Part shown: piece by piece, positions 53,051 to 64,000 of the stretch
Layout of the letters: every line of letters starts with the position of its first letter
How positions within the stretch are numbered: position 1 is the first letter of the stretch
From: Myxococcus stipitatus
Lineage (GTDB): Bacteria > Myxococcota > Myxococcia > Myxococcales > Myxococcaceae
Direction of reading: 5' to 3'
NCBI RefSeq assembly: GCF_038561935.1
Contig: NZ_CP102770.1
Coordinates: forward strand, 1,860,001 to 1,924,000
DNA length: 64,000 nt
Position numbers and translations under genes: made by a program
The notes under the pieces: generated by a model
Told to the model about the DNA's origin: nothing
What the model saw: only the letters and a program-made list of their open reading frames with translations
Databases searched by the model: none

Positions 53051-54109
53051 ATGGGCGCGGACCTCACAGCCAGACGCAAGGATGCGCATCTCGACCTTTG
53101 CGCGACGGGTGACGTCGAACCCTCTGGGAACAGCACCTTGCTGGAGTGCGTGAAGCTGGTGCACTGCGCGATGCCGGAGATGGCCGTGGAGGACGTGGAC
53201 CTGACCACGGCCTTCCTGGGCAAGCGGCTGCGCTACCCGCTGCTCGTCACGGGCATGACGGGTGGGACGGAGCGGGCGGGTGCGGTGAATCGCGACCTGG
53301 CGCTGCTCGCCGAGCGCCACGGCCTGGCCTTCGGCGTGGGGAGTCAGCGCGCCATGTCCGAGGATGCCTCGCGGGCCGCGTCCTTCCAGGTGCGGAAGGT
53401 GGCGCCCACGGTGGCGCTGCTGGGCAACATCGGCATGTTCCAGGCCATCCGGTTGGGCGTGGAGGGGACGCGCCGGCTGGTGGACGGCATTGGCGCGGAC
53501 GGACTGGCGCTGCACCTCAACGCGGGCCAGGAGCTGCCGCAGCCGGAAGGTGACCGGGACTTCCGGGGCGGCTACCGCGTGGTGGAGTTGCTGGTGCGTG
53601 CCTTTGGCGAGCGGCTGCTGGTGAAGGAGACGGGCTGCGGCATGGGCCCGGACGTCGCGCGGCGGCTGGTGGACCTGGGCGTGCGGAACATCGACGTGTC
53701 CGGTCTGGGCGGGACGTCCTGGGTGCGCGTGGAACAGCTTCGCGCGTCCGGCGTACAGGCACAGCTGGGGGCGGAGTTCAGCGCGTGGGGCATTCCTACT
53801 GCGGCGGCGCTGGCCTCCGTGCGTCGGGCCGTGGGCCCGGACGTCCACCTGGTGGCGAGCGGCGGCCTGCGCACGGGGCTGGACGCGGCCAAGGTGGTGG
53901 CGTTGGGGGCGGACCTGGCGGGCTTGGCGCTGCCGCTCTTCCGCGCGCAGCAGGCGGGCGGCGTGGAGGCGGCCGAGGCCGCGCTGGAAGTCATCCTGAC
54001 CAGCCTGCGGCAGGCGCTCGTGCTGACGGGGAGCAGAAGCTGCGCTGAATTGAGACAGCGGCCCCGGGTGGTCACCGGCGAGTTGAAGGATTGGTTGGCG
54101 GCGCTTTAG
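53051..54109 (+). CDS. fni: type 2 isopentenyl-diphosphate isomerase
   Basis: 352 residues, normal for the FMN-dependent type 2 enzyme that interconverts IPP and DMAPP. Visible family motifs: the RKDAHLDLC start, PLLVTGMTGGTERA, VGSQRAM, LHLNAGQELPQPEGDRDF with the catalytic Gln, LLVKETGCGMG, IDVSGLGGTSWVRVE, and the FMN-phosphate loop LVASGGLRTGLDAAK. First gene of the mevalonate cluster; the HMG-CoA reductase follows after 33 bp. No damage seen. The start ATG has only a weak purine tract. Confidence 0.93.
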   Translation: MGADLTARRKDAHLDLCATGDVEPSGNSTLLECVKLVHCAMPEMAVEDVDLTTAFLGKRLRYPLLVTGMTGGTERAGAVNRDLALLAERHGLAFGVGSQRAMSEDASRAASFQVRKVAPTVALLGNIGMFQAIRLGVEGTRRLVDGIGADGLALHLNAGQELPQPEGDRDFRGGYRVVELLVRAFGERLLVKETGCGMGPDVARRLVDLGVRNIDVSGLGGTSWVRVEQLRASGVQAQLGAEFSAWGIPTAAALASVRRAVGPDVHLVASGGLRTGLDAAKVVALGADLAGLALPLFRAQQAGGVEAAEAALEVILTSLRQALVLTGSRSCAELRQRPRVVTGELKDWLAAL

Positions 54110-54142
54110 AGGGCGGCCGCGCCGAAGTCTGGAAGGAAGAAC

Positions 54143-55471
54143 ATGTTTGACACCGTGACGTCCCGGCTTCCCGGGTTCCACAAGCTGCCGCTGGACGAGC
54201 GCCACGCGCACCTCTCCCGCATGTTCCGGCTCACGCCCGAGGAGCTGCGGCAGCTGCTGGGCTCGGAGGCGCTCCAGCCCGTCCTGGCGAACCAGATGAT
54301 TGAGAACGCGGTGGGGACCTTCTGCCTCCCACTGGGGCTGGGCCTCAACCTCCAGGTCAACGGACGCGACTACCTGGTGCCCATGGCGGTGGAGGAGCCA
54401 TCCGTCGTGGCGGCGGTCTCCTTCGCGGCGAAGATTGCACGGGAGGCGGGCGGCTTCATCGGTGAGGCGGACCCGTCGCTGATGATTGGGCAGGTGCAGG
54501 TGTCGCGCTACGGCGACCCGACGGCGGCCACCGAGCGCATCCTGGCGCACAAGGAGCACCTCCTCGCGCTGGCCAACAGCTTCCACCCGGCCATGGTGGC
54601 GCGCGGCGGCGGGGCGAAGGACGTCGAGGTCCGCGTGCTTCCGGCCCCCGAGGGCCCGTGCGGCGAGCCGCTGCTCATCGTCCACCTCATCATCGACGCC
54701 CAGGAGGCGATGGGGGCCAACCTCATCAACACCATGGCGGAGGGCGTGGCGCCGCTCATCGAGCAGGTGACGGGCGGCAAGGTGTACCTGCGCATCCTCT
54801 CCAACCTGGCGGACCGCCGGCTGGCGCGCGCCATGTGCCGAATCCCCGTGCCGCTGCTGGCGGACTTCGAGATGCCGGCCGAGGAGATTGCCGAAGGCAT
54901 CACCCAGGCCAGCCGCTTCGCGGAGGCCGACCCATACCGCGCGGCCACGCACAACAAGGGCGTGATGAATGGCATCGACTCGGTGGCCATCGCCACCGGG
55001 CAGGACTGGCGCGCCATTGAAGCAGGCGCGCACGCGTTCGCCTGCCGCAACGGGCAGTACCGGCCGCTGTCCACCTGGTACCTGGAAGAGGGCCACCTGG
55101 TGGGCCGCATTGAGCTGCCCATGGCGCTGGGGACGGTGGGCGGGCCCATCAAGCTCCACCCGGGCGTGCAGATGGCGCTCAAACTGATGCAGACCACGTC
55201 GGTGCGAGAGCTCGCCATGGTGTTCGCGGCGGTGGGCCTGGCGCAGAACTTCGCGGCGCTGCGGGCGCTGGGCAGCGTGGGCATCCAGAAGGGCCACATG
55301 GCGATGCACGCGCGCTGCGTGGCGGTGACGGCGGGCGCGCGGGGCGACTGGGTGGAGAAGATCGCCAACCTGCTGGTGAAGGCGGGCCACGTGAAGGTGG
55401 AGAAGGCCCGCGAGCTGCTGGCCAGCCTCCCCGCCGAGGATGCCGCGGCCGCGACCGGCACCGCGCTCTGA
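54143..55471 (+). CDS. mvaA: HMG-CoA reductase, class II
   Basis: 442 residues, the bacterial class II length. It reduces HMG-CoA to mevalonate (or runs in reverse) in the cytoplasm. Motifs: ENAVGTFCLPLGLGLNLQVN (catalytic Glu), MGANLINTMAE, ATHNKGVMNGIDSVAIATGQ (catalytic Lys), GTVGGP, and GHMAMHAR with the catalytic His near the C-terminal flap. GGAAGGAAG precedes the ATG. The mevalonate kinase follows 4 bp after the stop. No damage seen. Confidence 0.94.
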   Translation: MFDTVTSRLPGFHKLPLDERHAHLSRMFRLTPEELRQLLGSEALQPVLANQMIENAVGTFCLPLGLGLNLQVNGRDYLVPMAVEEPSVVAAVSFAAKIAREAGGFIGEADPSLMIGQVQVSRYGDPTAATERILAHKEHLLALANSFHPAMVARGGGAKDVEVRVLPAPEGPCGEPLLIVHLIIDAQEAMGANLINTMAEGVAPLIEQVTGGKVYLRILSNLADRRLARAMCRIPVPLLADFEMPAEEIAEGITQASRFAEADPYRAATHNKGVMNGIDSVAIATGQDWRAIEAGAHAFACRNGQYRPLSTWYLEEGHLVGRIELPMALGTVGGPIKLHPGVQMALKLMQTTSVRELAMVFAAVGLAQNFAALRALGSVGIQKGHMAMHARCVAVTAGARGDWVEKIANLLVKAGHVKVEKARELLASLPAEDAAAATGTAL

Positions 55472-55475
55472 CGCC

Positions 55476-56408
55476 GTGGCCCTTCGTCCTGAATCCTTGT
55501 CGGCCTTTGGCGCCGGCAAGGTCATCCTGTTGGGTGAGCACAGCGTCGTGTATGGGCACCCGGCCCTGGCGGGGCCGTTGTCGCAGGGCGTGACGGCGCG
55601 CGCCGTGCCGGCGAAGGCGTGTCAGCTCGTGTTGCCCGCCACGCTCAGTCGCCCGCAGCGGGCGCAGCTCACGGCGGCGTTCGCCCGTGCAGCGGAGGTG
55701 ACGGGCGCGCCGCCGGTGAAGGTGTCGCTGGAGGCGGACCTGCCGCTGGCCGCGGGCCTGGGAAGCTCGGCGGCGCTGTCAGTGGCGTGCGCGCGGGTGC
55801 TGCTCCAGGCGGCGGGGAAGGTGCCCACGCCGAAGGACGCGGCGCGCGTGGCGTGGGCGATGGAGCAGGAGTTCCATGGCACGCCGTCCGGCGTGGACCA
55901 CACCACCAGCGCGGCGGAGCAACTGGTCCTCTACCGGCGCAAGCCGGGGGCCGCCAAGGGGACGGGGCAGGTGGTGAAGAGCCCCAGGCCCTTGCACGTG
56001 GTGGTGACGCTCGTGGGTGAGCGCAGCCCCACGAAGAAGACGGTGGGGGCGCTGCGGGAGCGGCTGGCTCGCTGGCAGTCGCGCTACGAGCGCCTGTTCA
56101 CGGAGATTGGACGGGTGTCCTCGGAGGGGGCGAAGGCGGTGGCGGCGGGAGACTTGGAGGCCCTGGGCGACGCGATGAACGTCAACCAGGGGCTGCTCGC
56201 GGCGTTGGGCCTGTCGTCGCCGCCGTTGGAAGAGAGGGTCTACCGGTTGCGGGAGCTGGGGGCGCTGGGCGCCAAGCTGACCGGAGCTGGTGGAGATGGT
56301 GGGGCCGTCATCGGCCTGTTCCTGGAGCCGAAGCCGGTGGTGACGAAGCTCCGCCGGATGGGCGTGCGCTGCTTCAGCAGCCAGCTCGCGGGTCCGCGGG
56401 CGTCGTGA
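55476..56408 (+). CDS. mvk: mevalonate kinase
   Basis: 310 residues from a GTG at 55476; an ATG at 55440 inside the previous gene is possible. GHMP-kinase fold: FGAGKVILLGEHSVVYG at the start, the ATP-binding loop PLAAGLGSSAALS (90-102), GTPSGVDHTTS with the catalytic Asp near 141, and the third GHMP motif KLTGAGGDGG near the C-terminus. It phosphorylates mevalonate. Its stop overlaps the next start (GTGA), so coupling is tight. No damage seen. Confidence 0.92.
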   Translation: MALRPESLSAFGAGKVILLGEHSVVYGHPALAGPLSQGVTARAVPAKACQLVLPATLSRPQRAQLTAAFARAAEVTGAPPVKVSLEADLPLAAGLGSSAALSVACARVLLQAAGKVPTPKDAARVAWAMEQEFHGTPSGVDHTTSAAEQLVLYRRKPGAAKGTGQVVKSPRPLHVVVTLVGERSPTKKTVGALRERLARWQSRYERLFTEIGRVSSEGAKAVAAGDLEALGDAMNVNQGLLAALGLSSPPLEERVYRLRELGALGAKLTGAGGDGGAVIGLFLEPKPVVTKLRRMGVRCFSSQLAGPRAS

Positions 56409-57049
56409 GTCTTCCCATGAAAGCCACGGCTCTGGCGCATCCCAACATCGCCCCGGTGAAGTACTGGGGGAAGCGGGATGACGCGTTGAGGCTGCCGCAC
56501 CAGTCCAGCCTGTCCCTTACGCTGTCGCCGCTGTCGGTGACGACCACGTTGGAGTTCGGCGCCGCGAGCGACCAGGTGGAGCTCAACGGGCTCACCGCGA
56601 AGGGCAGCGAGCGCGACCGCGTGCTGGGGCTGCTGGAGTTGGTGCGCGCCCAGGCGAAGGCCGACCTGGGCCCCGCGAAGGTGGTGTCTCGCGGGGACTT
56701 CCCCATGGCGGCGGGGTTGGCCAGCAGCGCGGCGGGCTTCGCGGCGCTGGCGGTGGCCGGACGCGCGGCGGCGGGGCTGCCGTCGGAGCCCCGCGCGGCC
56801 AGCATCCTGGCGCGCATGGGCAGCGGCTCGGCTTGCCGGAGCGTGCAGGGTGGGTTCTGTGAGTGGCAGCGCGGCGAGCGTCCGGAGGGTGAGGGCAGCT
56901 TCGCGGTGCAGCGCTTCGACGCGGCCCACTGGCCGGACGCCGCGCACGAGGTGGCCGCGGAGGCGCTGGCCCGCGCGTGCGGCGCGGTGGACGTGATTCG
57001 CTGCGTGCCCGGTGGTGACGCGGGGCTGAAGGCGGCGCATCTCTTCTGA
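56405..57049 (+). pseudogene. mvaD: diphosphomevalonate decarboxylase with internal in-frame deletion
   Basis: 214 residues where the family has about 320-340. The N-terminal half is good: AHPNIAPVKYWGKRDD, PHQSSLSLTLSPLSVTTTLE, the GHMP loop MAAGLASSAAGFAALA and MGSGSACRSVQGGFCEW. Near residue 178 the frame jumps from FDAAHWPD straight into AAHEVAAEALARACG, which belongs near the C-terminus (ending CVPGGDAGLKAAHLF). About 115 residues, including the segment that holds the catalytic Asp (TFDAGPN in relatives), are missing. The frame stays open, so a stable but inactive protein could be made. GTG start overlaps the kinase stop. Confidence 0.85.
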
Positions 57050-57430
57050 TGGAGCGCGCCCTCTCCGCGCCGGGCAAGCTGCTCCTCTCCGGGACGTACG
57101 CCGTGCTGTGGGGCGGCGTGGCGCGGTTGGCCGCGGTGGCGCCGCGTATGTCCGCCGCCGCGCGGATGCCCGGGGGCACGGGTGCCTGGAGGAGGGGACG
57201 CTGGAGGAGAGCACCACGCCGCTGGGCGTGCACTGAGGTTGTGAAGTCCCGGCGAGGTTTGCCTTTGCGGAGGCTGGACGAAGCCCTGCGCCCGGGGAAC
57301 GCAGGGCCAGGGTTTCGACCTGGTGTCCTGGAGGGCGCGCTACGACGCGCTGAAGCTGACGCTGGGGCCGGGCGAGAAGGGGCGGGCTGGGGATGGGGCG
57401 ACGAGCTTCGCGGGCGGCCGGGCCCAGACG
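57049..57430 (+). pseudogene. phosphomevalonate kinase, decayed and truncated
   Basis: The ATG overlaps the previous stop (TGATG) and starts MERALSAPGKLLLSGTYAVL, a clear GHMP kinase start. After about 45 residues the protein continues only in pieces across frames: CLEEGTLEESTTPLGVH, then VPARFAFAEA, then GQGFDL and a segment with ARYDALKLTLGPGEKGRAGD then GATSFAGG. Several small deletions and frameshifts have occurred, and the C-terminal third is gone, replaced by an IS630-type fragment. This step of the pathway cannot be made from this copy. Confidence 0.8.
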
Positions 57431-57547
57431 GAGCTGATCCTCCAGCTCCGCGTGCGTCTTGCCGCACTCGTTGTGCACCTCGAGAACGCGCAGACGCGTG
57501 TCCTTGGAAATCGGTCGGCTCATTCCACGAGCGGACGCACGTGTCAT
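57423..57547 (-). pseudogene. IS630-type transposase start, truncated (copy B)
   Basis: Minus strand from 57547 reads MTRASARGMSRPISKDTRLR then VLEVHNECGKTHAELEDQLR, the first helices of an IS630-type transposase resembling copy A. It abuts the end of the phosphomevalonate kinase pseudogene and the repeat at 57541-57672. Confidence 0.55.
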
Positions 57548-57672
57548 AAGGCCAGTTGACGCGTCAATAACGACGGCTGACGCGTCAAACGCGCGAGCCT
57601 GGCTGTTTCATCCCCTTCAAATCACACGAGATGCGGCTTGGTGCGCCATGGCGCCGCCGTTGCATGGGCTTG
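57541..57672. repeat. direct repeat with 33-bp dyad, copy 2
   Basis: TTGACGCGTCA (57556-57566), 11-nt spacer, TGACGCGTCAA (57578-57588): the arms are perfectly complementary here. The flanking GCCTGGCTGTTTCATCC and TCAAATCACAC match copy 1 at 52810-52932. It lies between the broken mevalonate cluster and the geosmin/encapsulin operon. Confidence 0.7.
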
Positions 57673-57683
57673 GCTCGGATTCG

Positions 57684-57815
57684 ATGAATGGGGCGTTCGT
57701 GAAACAGGTGGTTGTGAGGTTGTGTGTCATTGTTTCGAGCCTTGGCTTCTCGCCCGCGAGGGGACAAGAGTCCCTTGATGTGGTGAGGCCGGTCGCGCCG
57801 GAGCGTCTGGAGTGA
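57684..57815 (+). CDS. short ORF with possible signal peptide
   Basis: 43 residues starting MNGAFVKQVVVRLCVIVSSL then GFSPARGQ; the first 25 look like a signal peptide. No ribosome site is evident, and the product stops soon after. It may be the start of a lost exported-protein gene. The remaining DNA to 58011 shows no gene; it should contain the promoter of the geosmin operon. Confidence 0.25.
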   Translation: MNGAFVKQVVVRLCVIVSSLGFSPARGQESLDVVRPVAPERLE

Positions 57816-57978
57816 CTGGGTGCGTCTGCTCGCGCGGCGCCCGCCGCACCTCCTCGCGGCCTGGTTCGTCCCGGACTCCGCGCAGCGGAGATGGACGCCG
57901 CTGGCCACTGGTTCGTTCGCTCATCGAGCCGGGTGGGCCGCCTCCTATCTTTGTGAATCCCTGTCGTGCGGTTGATAG

Positions 57979-60276
<2,298 letters not shown>

Positions 60277-60331
60277 TGCCCCATTCGTATTGCGAAGTCC
60301 CATGAAACTTCAACCTGGAGAAGGGTGACCC

Positions 60332-61729
60332 ATGTCCAATGACTCGAAGAAGTTCGACGACAACAACCAGAGCCTCGGCACGCAGGCGGCGCGGCAGCTG
60401 GCGACGACGACCAAGTCCGAGCCGCAGATGCAGGGCATCTCCTCGAGGTGGCTGCTCAAGCTGCTGCCGTGGGTGCAGGTGTCCGGCGGCACGTACCGCG
60501 TCAACCGTCGCATGACGTACGCGGTGGGCGACGGCCGCGTCACCTTCACCAGTACGGGCGCCAAGGTGGCGGTGATTCCGCAGGAGCTGGGCGAGCTGCC
60601 GCTGCTGCGCGGGTACGAGGACGTGGACGCGCTCACCGCGCTGGCCAACCGCTTCGAGCAGAAGGAGTTCAAGGCGGGCGAGGTCATCACCGAGGCCGGC
60701 AAGGAGGCCGACTCCATCGTCCTCATCGCGCACGGCAAGGTGAACCGCATCGGCACCGGCAAGTACGGGGAGCCGGTGGTGCTGGAGACGCTGGCGGACG
60801 GCGACCACTACAGCTACCAGGCGCTGCTGGAGTCGCAGGATTACTGGCGGTTCACGGCCAAGGCCGTCACGCCCGTCATCGCGCTCGTGCTCCAGCAGTC
60901 CGCCTTCGAGACGGTAGTGGCGCAGGTGCCGTCGCTGCAGAAGCACCTCGAGAAGTTCAAGGCGCGCTCCAAGAAGAAGCAGGACACCACAGGCCAGAAG
61001 GCCATCGAGCTGGCCGCCGGCCACCACGGCGAGCCGGTGCTCCCCGGTACCTTCGTGGACTACGAGACGAGCCCGCGCGAGTACGAGCTGTCCGTCGCCC
61101 AGACGGTGCTCCAGATTCACACCCGCGTGGCGGACCTCTTCAACGACCCCATGAACCAGACGCAGCAGCAGCTGCGCCTGACGGTGGAGGCGCTGAAGGA
61201 GCGCAAGGAGCACGAGCTCATCAACAACCGTGAGTTCGGCCTGTTGCACAACGCGGACCTCAAGCAGCGCATCCACACCCGCTCCGGCGCGCCGACGCCG
61301 GACGACATGGACGAACTGCTCGCCACGGTGTGGAAGGAGCCGTCGTTCTTCCTGGCGCACCCGCGCGCTATCGCCGCGTTCGGCCAGGAGTGCAACAAGC
61401 GAGGCATCTACCCCACCAGCGTGGAGATGAACGGCAACCACGTGCCCGCGTGGCGCGGCGTGCCCATCGTGTCGTGCAACAAGCTGCCCATCTCCGAGAC
61501 GCGCACCACGTCCATCATGCTGATGCGCGCGGGGGAGAAGAACCAGGGCGTGGTGGGCCTGCACCAGGCGGGAATCCCCGACGAAATCGAGCCCAGCCTC
61601 AACGTCCGCTTCATGGGCATCAACGAGAAGGCCATCATGAACTACCTGGTGACGGCGTACTTCTCCGCGGCGGTGCTGACGCCGGACGCGCTGGGCATCC
61701 TGGAGAGCGTGGAGCTGGGCCGCTCGTAG
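60332..61729 (+). CDS. family 2B encapsulin shell protein 1
   Basis: 465 residues. N-terminal arm ([20 protein letters not shown] then [20 protein letters not shown]) followed by an HK97-type shell fold into which a cyclic-nucleotide-binding-like domain is inserted (about 95-212: [20 protein letters not shown] then [29 protein letters not shown]). The shell fold resumes with [20 protein letters not shown] to the C-terminus ([18 protein letters not shown]). This order is that of family 2B encapsulins, which enclose terpene cyclases or prenyltransferases and are often misannotated as Crp/Fnr regulators; there is no HTH. GAGAAGGG precedes the ATG. Function: self-assembling shell around geosmin synthase. 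Confidence 0.92.
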   Translation: MSNDSKKFDDNNQSLGTQAARQLATTTKSEPQMQGISSRWLLKLLPWVQVSGGTYRVNRRMTYAVGDGRVTFTSTGAKVAVIPQELGELPLLRGYEDVDALTALANRFEQKEFKAGEVITEAGKEADSIVLIAHGKVNRIGTGKYGEPVVLETLADGDHYSYQALLESQDYWRFTAKAVTPVIALVLQQSAFETVVAQVPSLQKHLEKFKARSKKKQDTTGQKAIELAAGHHGEPVLPGTFVDYETSPREYELSVAQTVLQIHTRVADLFNDPMNQTQQQLRLTVEALKERKEHELINNREFGLLHNADLKQRIHTRSGAPTPDDMDELLATVWKEPSFFLAHPRAIAAFGQECNKRGIYPTSVEMNGNHVPAWRGVPIVSCNKLPISETRTTSIMLMRAGEKNQGVVGLHQAGIPDEIEPSLNVRFMGINEKAIMNYLVTAYFSAAVLTPDALGILESVELGRS

Positions 61730-61773
61730 TCGTCGTCCCCTGACTTCGCATCGGAAACGACAGGAGACATTGC

Positions 61774-63174
61774 ATGGCGAATCCAGACAAGGACCTGGCG
61801 GCCCACGAGGGCACCAGCCTGAGCACGGCCGGCGCACGGCAGCTCGCGACGACGACCAAGACGCAGCCGGTGATGCAGGGAATCTCCCCTCGCTACCTGC
61901 TGAGCATCCTGCCCTGGGTGCAGGTGTCGGGTGGCACGTACCGTGTCAACCGGCGGCTGACGTACGCGGCGGGCGACGACCGGCTGAACTTCAGCAACAT
62001 CGGCGTCAAGGTAGAGGTGATTCCGCAGGAGTTGCTGAAGCTGCCGCTGATGCAGGGCTTCCAGGACGCGGATGACCTGCTCATCCGCACGCTGGCGGGA
62101 CGCTTCACCCAGCGGCAGTACAAGGCGGGGGACACCATCGTCGAGGCGGGCAGGCCCGCGCAGGACGTGTTCCTCATCGCGCACGGCAAGGCGCAGAAGC
62201 TCGCGAAGGGCAAGTACGGCGACCCTCTCGTGCTGGACACGCTGGCGGACGGTGACCACTTCGGCGACCAGGCGGTGGTGGAGCCCAACGACGTGTGGCC
62301 CTTCACCGTCAAGGCCCTCACGGCCTGCACGGTGATGGCGCTGCCGCAGGACGTGTTCGAGGCGCTCATCGTGCAGTCCCCGGCGCTCAAGGCGCACGTG
62401 GAGCGCTACAAGGCGAGGCTCAAGCTGCCCCAGGACAAGGCGGGCCAGGCGGCCATCCCGATGACGGCCGGCCACCACGGAGAGCCCGTCCTGCCGGGCG
62501 GCTTCGTGGACTACGAGCTCAAGCCGCGCGAGTACGAGCTGAGCGTGGCGCAGACCATCCTTCGCGTGCACACCCGCGTGTCGGACATCTTCAACGACCC
62601 GATGAACCAGACGCAGGAGCAGCTGCGGCTGACCATCGAGGCGCTGAAGGAGCGCAAGGAGTGGGAGCTCATCAACAACCCGGAGTTCGGCCTCCTGCAC
62701 AACGCGGACCTCAAGCAGCGCATCAACACGCGCTCGGGGCCGCCGACGCCGGACGACATGGACGAGCTGGTGACGCGCCGTCGCAAGACGCGCTACTTCC
62801 TGGCGCACCCGCGTGCCATCGCGGCGTTCGGCCGGGAGTGCAACAAGCGCGGCCTGTACCCGGCGGTGGTGGACGTGGGCGGGGCGAAGTTCCAGGCGTG
62901 GCGCGGGGTGCCCATCCTCCCGTGCGACAAGCTGCCCATCAGCCGGGAGAACACGACGTCCATCATCGCCATGCGCACCGGGCAGGAGGACCAGGGCGTG
63001 GTGGGCCTGCACAACGCGGGCATCCCCGACGAGGTGGAGGCAAGTCTCACCGTGAAGCGCATGGCCATCAACGACCAGGCCCTCACCCAATACCTGGTGA
63101 GCACCTACTACTCCGCCGCCGTGCTCGTCCCCGACGCGCTGGGCGTGCTGGAGAACGTGGCGCTCGGCGGCTGA
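61774..63174 (+). CDS. family 2B encapsulin shell protein 2
   Basis: 466 residues, a paralogue of the preceding gene with the same domain order and long identical stretches ([47 protein letters not shown]). It starts 44 bp downstream with a good AGGAG site. The inserted nucleotide-binding-like domain (about 96-213) differs more: [20 protein letters not shown] has Pro where the first protein has Arg, so ligand binding may differ or be lost. Expected to co-assemble with protein 1 into a mixed shell. Last gene of the operon. Confidence 0.92.
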   Translation: MANPDKDLAAHEGTSLSTAGARQLATTTKTQPVMQGISPRYLLSILPWVQVSGGTYRVNRRLTYAAGDDRLNFSNIGVKVEVIPQELLKLPLMQGFQDADDLLIRTLAGRFTQRQYKAGDTIVEAGRPAQDVFLIAHGKAQKLAKGKYGDPLVLDTLADGDHFGDQAVVEPNDVWPFTVKALTACTVMALPQDVFEALIVQSPALKAHVERYKARLKLPQDKAGQAAIPMTAGHHGEPVLPGGFVDYELKPREYELSVAQTILRVHTRVSDIFNDPMNQTQEQLRLTIEALKERKEWELINNPEFGLLHNADLKQRINTRSGPPTPDDMDELVTRRRKTRYFLAHPRAIAAFGRECNKRGLYPAVVDVGGAKFQAWRGVPILPCDKLPISRENTTSIIAMRTGQEDQGVVGLHNAGIPDEVEASLTVKRMAINDQALTQYLVSTYYSAAVLVPDALGVLENVALGG

Positions 63175-63246
63175 GGCGCTCCGTCGCGTGCATCATGACG
63201 ACGGGCCCGGTGCGTCTAGACCAAGGATCGTGAATCTCGTCCGGCC

Positions 63247-64000
63247 TCAGGCGGTGCGCCTGAGGTCGGCGCGGCGCAGGGCTGGACTGGCAGCGCGTTG
63301 TGCTGAGCGAGCTGCGAGGTAGGCATGCACCCGGGCCATGAGCCGGTCCATGGTGCGGCAGCGGTGATTGCGGGTGACATTGGCGTGCAGGCCGAGCCAC
63401 ACCCGCTCGATGCGATTGCCCTGAGGGCAGTAGGGCGGCGGGAAGTGGAGGACGAATCGCCCGCCGAACTGCGCGAGCGCCTTGCGCGTCTTCCTGCTGG
63501 AGTGGACGGCGGCGTTGTCGAGGACGAGGTGGATGCGGGATAGGTACTCGCCAGACTCCAGAGGAGCTGGATGAAGAGCATGCTGGCTTTGCTCCTTCCC
63601 TCCACCCACGTCAGCTTTCCCGTGCGGACATCGAGAGCTCCAGCCAGGTCGCGCTTCTGATTGTTGCCGGGCGTCACCCCCACTCGCCTGTGCCCAGGCA
63701 GACACCCATCACGTCCCACCTTGGGATTGAGATGGATGTCGACTTCGTCCACAGGGAGAACGGGTTCCTTGGAAGGGCCGTACACCTCGAGACACCTCAA
63801 CTCGTGGAGCCGACGGCGTCGCCTCCAGCCGGGCCCAGGGCACTCGACGATGGGCCAGGCCGCCTTGAGCCGGGCGCCGAGCGAGGCGAGCGCGCGCCCC
63901 ATGGTGGCAACCGACACGCGCACCAGGCCCCGGCGGGCCAGCTCCTGGCACAGCAGCTCCCGAGTCCAGGTCGGACGACACCAGCCCCAATCCTCGGGCG
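63247..64000 (-). mobile_element. IS630-family transposase, frameshifted, cut by window end
   Basis: Reading from the window end: WTRELLCQELARRGLVRVSV then ATMGRALASLGARLK, VDEVDIHLNPKVGRDGCLPG, and TPGNNQKRDLAGALDVRTGK. The frame is then lost near 63550 and resumes in another frame with IHLVLDNAAVHSSRKTRKAL, PQGNRIERVWLGLHANVTRN and a stop at 63247. DDE residues are present across both frames, but a frameshift separates them, so the copy is probably inactive unless programmed slippage occurs. It is related to the copy at 24317-25456. The N-terminus lies outside the window. Confidence 0.85.

Noticed and set aside
60332..63174. The two shell genes as Crp/Fnr-type transcription regulators
   Set aside because: They contain a cNMP-binding-like domain, but it is an insertion in a much longer shell fold, no helix-turn-helix follows, and they are paired with a terpene cyclase.

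Overview
The window is high-GC DNA whose gene content points to a myxobacterium of the Myxococcaceae: a bifunctional geosmin synthase with family 2B encapsulins, a mevalonate cluster, an FHA/sigma-54 activator, a TPR Ser/Thr kinase, MopE-like and RCC1 secreted proteins, RHS toxins and many lipoproteins. This assignment is inference from gene types; no rRNA is present.

Layout. 1-4.1 kb: end of a CARDB protein, a ClpA/B-type AAA+ protein fused to a release-factor-like domain without GGQ, and a c-type cytochrome lipoprotein. 4.05-5.7 kb: a minus-strand tRNA array (Lys, Cys, Phe, Trp, Thr, Met, Val, two Leu-anticodon tRNAs), an HNH endonuclease, then a tRNA-Ser(GCU) with an 8/4 'allo-tRNA' fold. 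Several of these tRNAs have very small D-arms. 5.9-8.5 kb: small and hypothetical genes. 8.8-17.2 kb: MopE-like Cys-rich protein, a 2150-residue SpvB/FG-GAP/RHS toxin and its probable immunity gene. 17.5-22 kb: membrane proteins, a His-rich exported protein, a small lipoprotein and a bactofilin-like beta-helix protein. 22-26.4 kb: integrase debris, a TPR gene, an IS630 transposase with an in-frame amber codon, and a beta-propeller protein. 27-34.5 kb: a 5'-nucleotidase lipoprotein, a TPR protein, an imine-reductase-like enzyme divergent from an HxlR regulator, a small exported protein, and a SnoaL-like protein divergent from a LysR regulator. 34.8-49 kb: FHA/sigma-54 activator, a six-gene operon of exported proteins (Hint domain, subtilisin, 14 RCC1 repeats, HEAT repeats), and a divergent TPR kinase. 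49-52.9 kb: gene remnants, a 63-bp inverted repeat around an SMI1/KNR4-like gene, and IS630 remnants. 53-63.2 kb: isoprenoid region. The end is a truncated IS630 copy.

Isoprenoid region. fni, HMG-CoA reductase and mevalonate kinase look intact, but diphosphomevalonate decarboxylase has an internal in-frame deletion and phosphomevalonate kinase is a decayed, truncated pseudogene ending at an IS remnant. Related direct repeats, each holding a 33-bp dyad, lie on both sides of the cluster. Downstream, geosmin synthase and two paralogous family 2B encapsulin shell proteins form a tight operon. The likely product is a two-component protein nanocompartment that encloses the geosmin synthase. This operon, the unusual tRNA array, the AAA+/RF2-like fusion and the Hint/RCC1/protease operon are the most interesting parts of the window.
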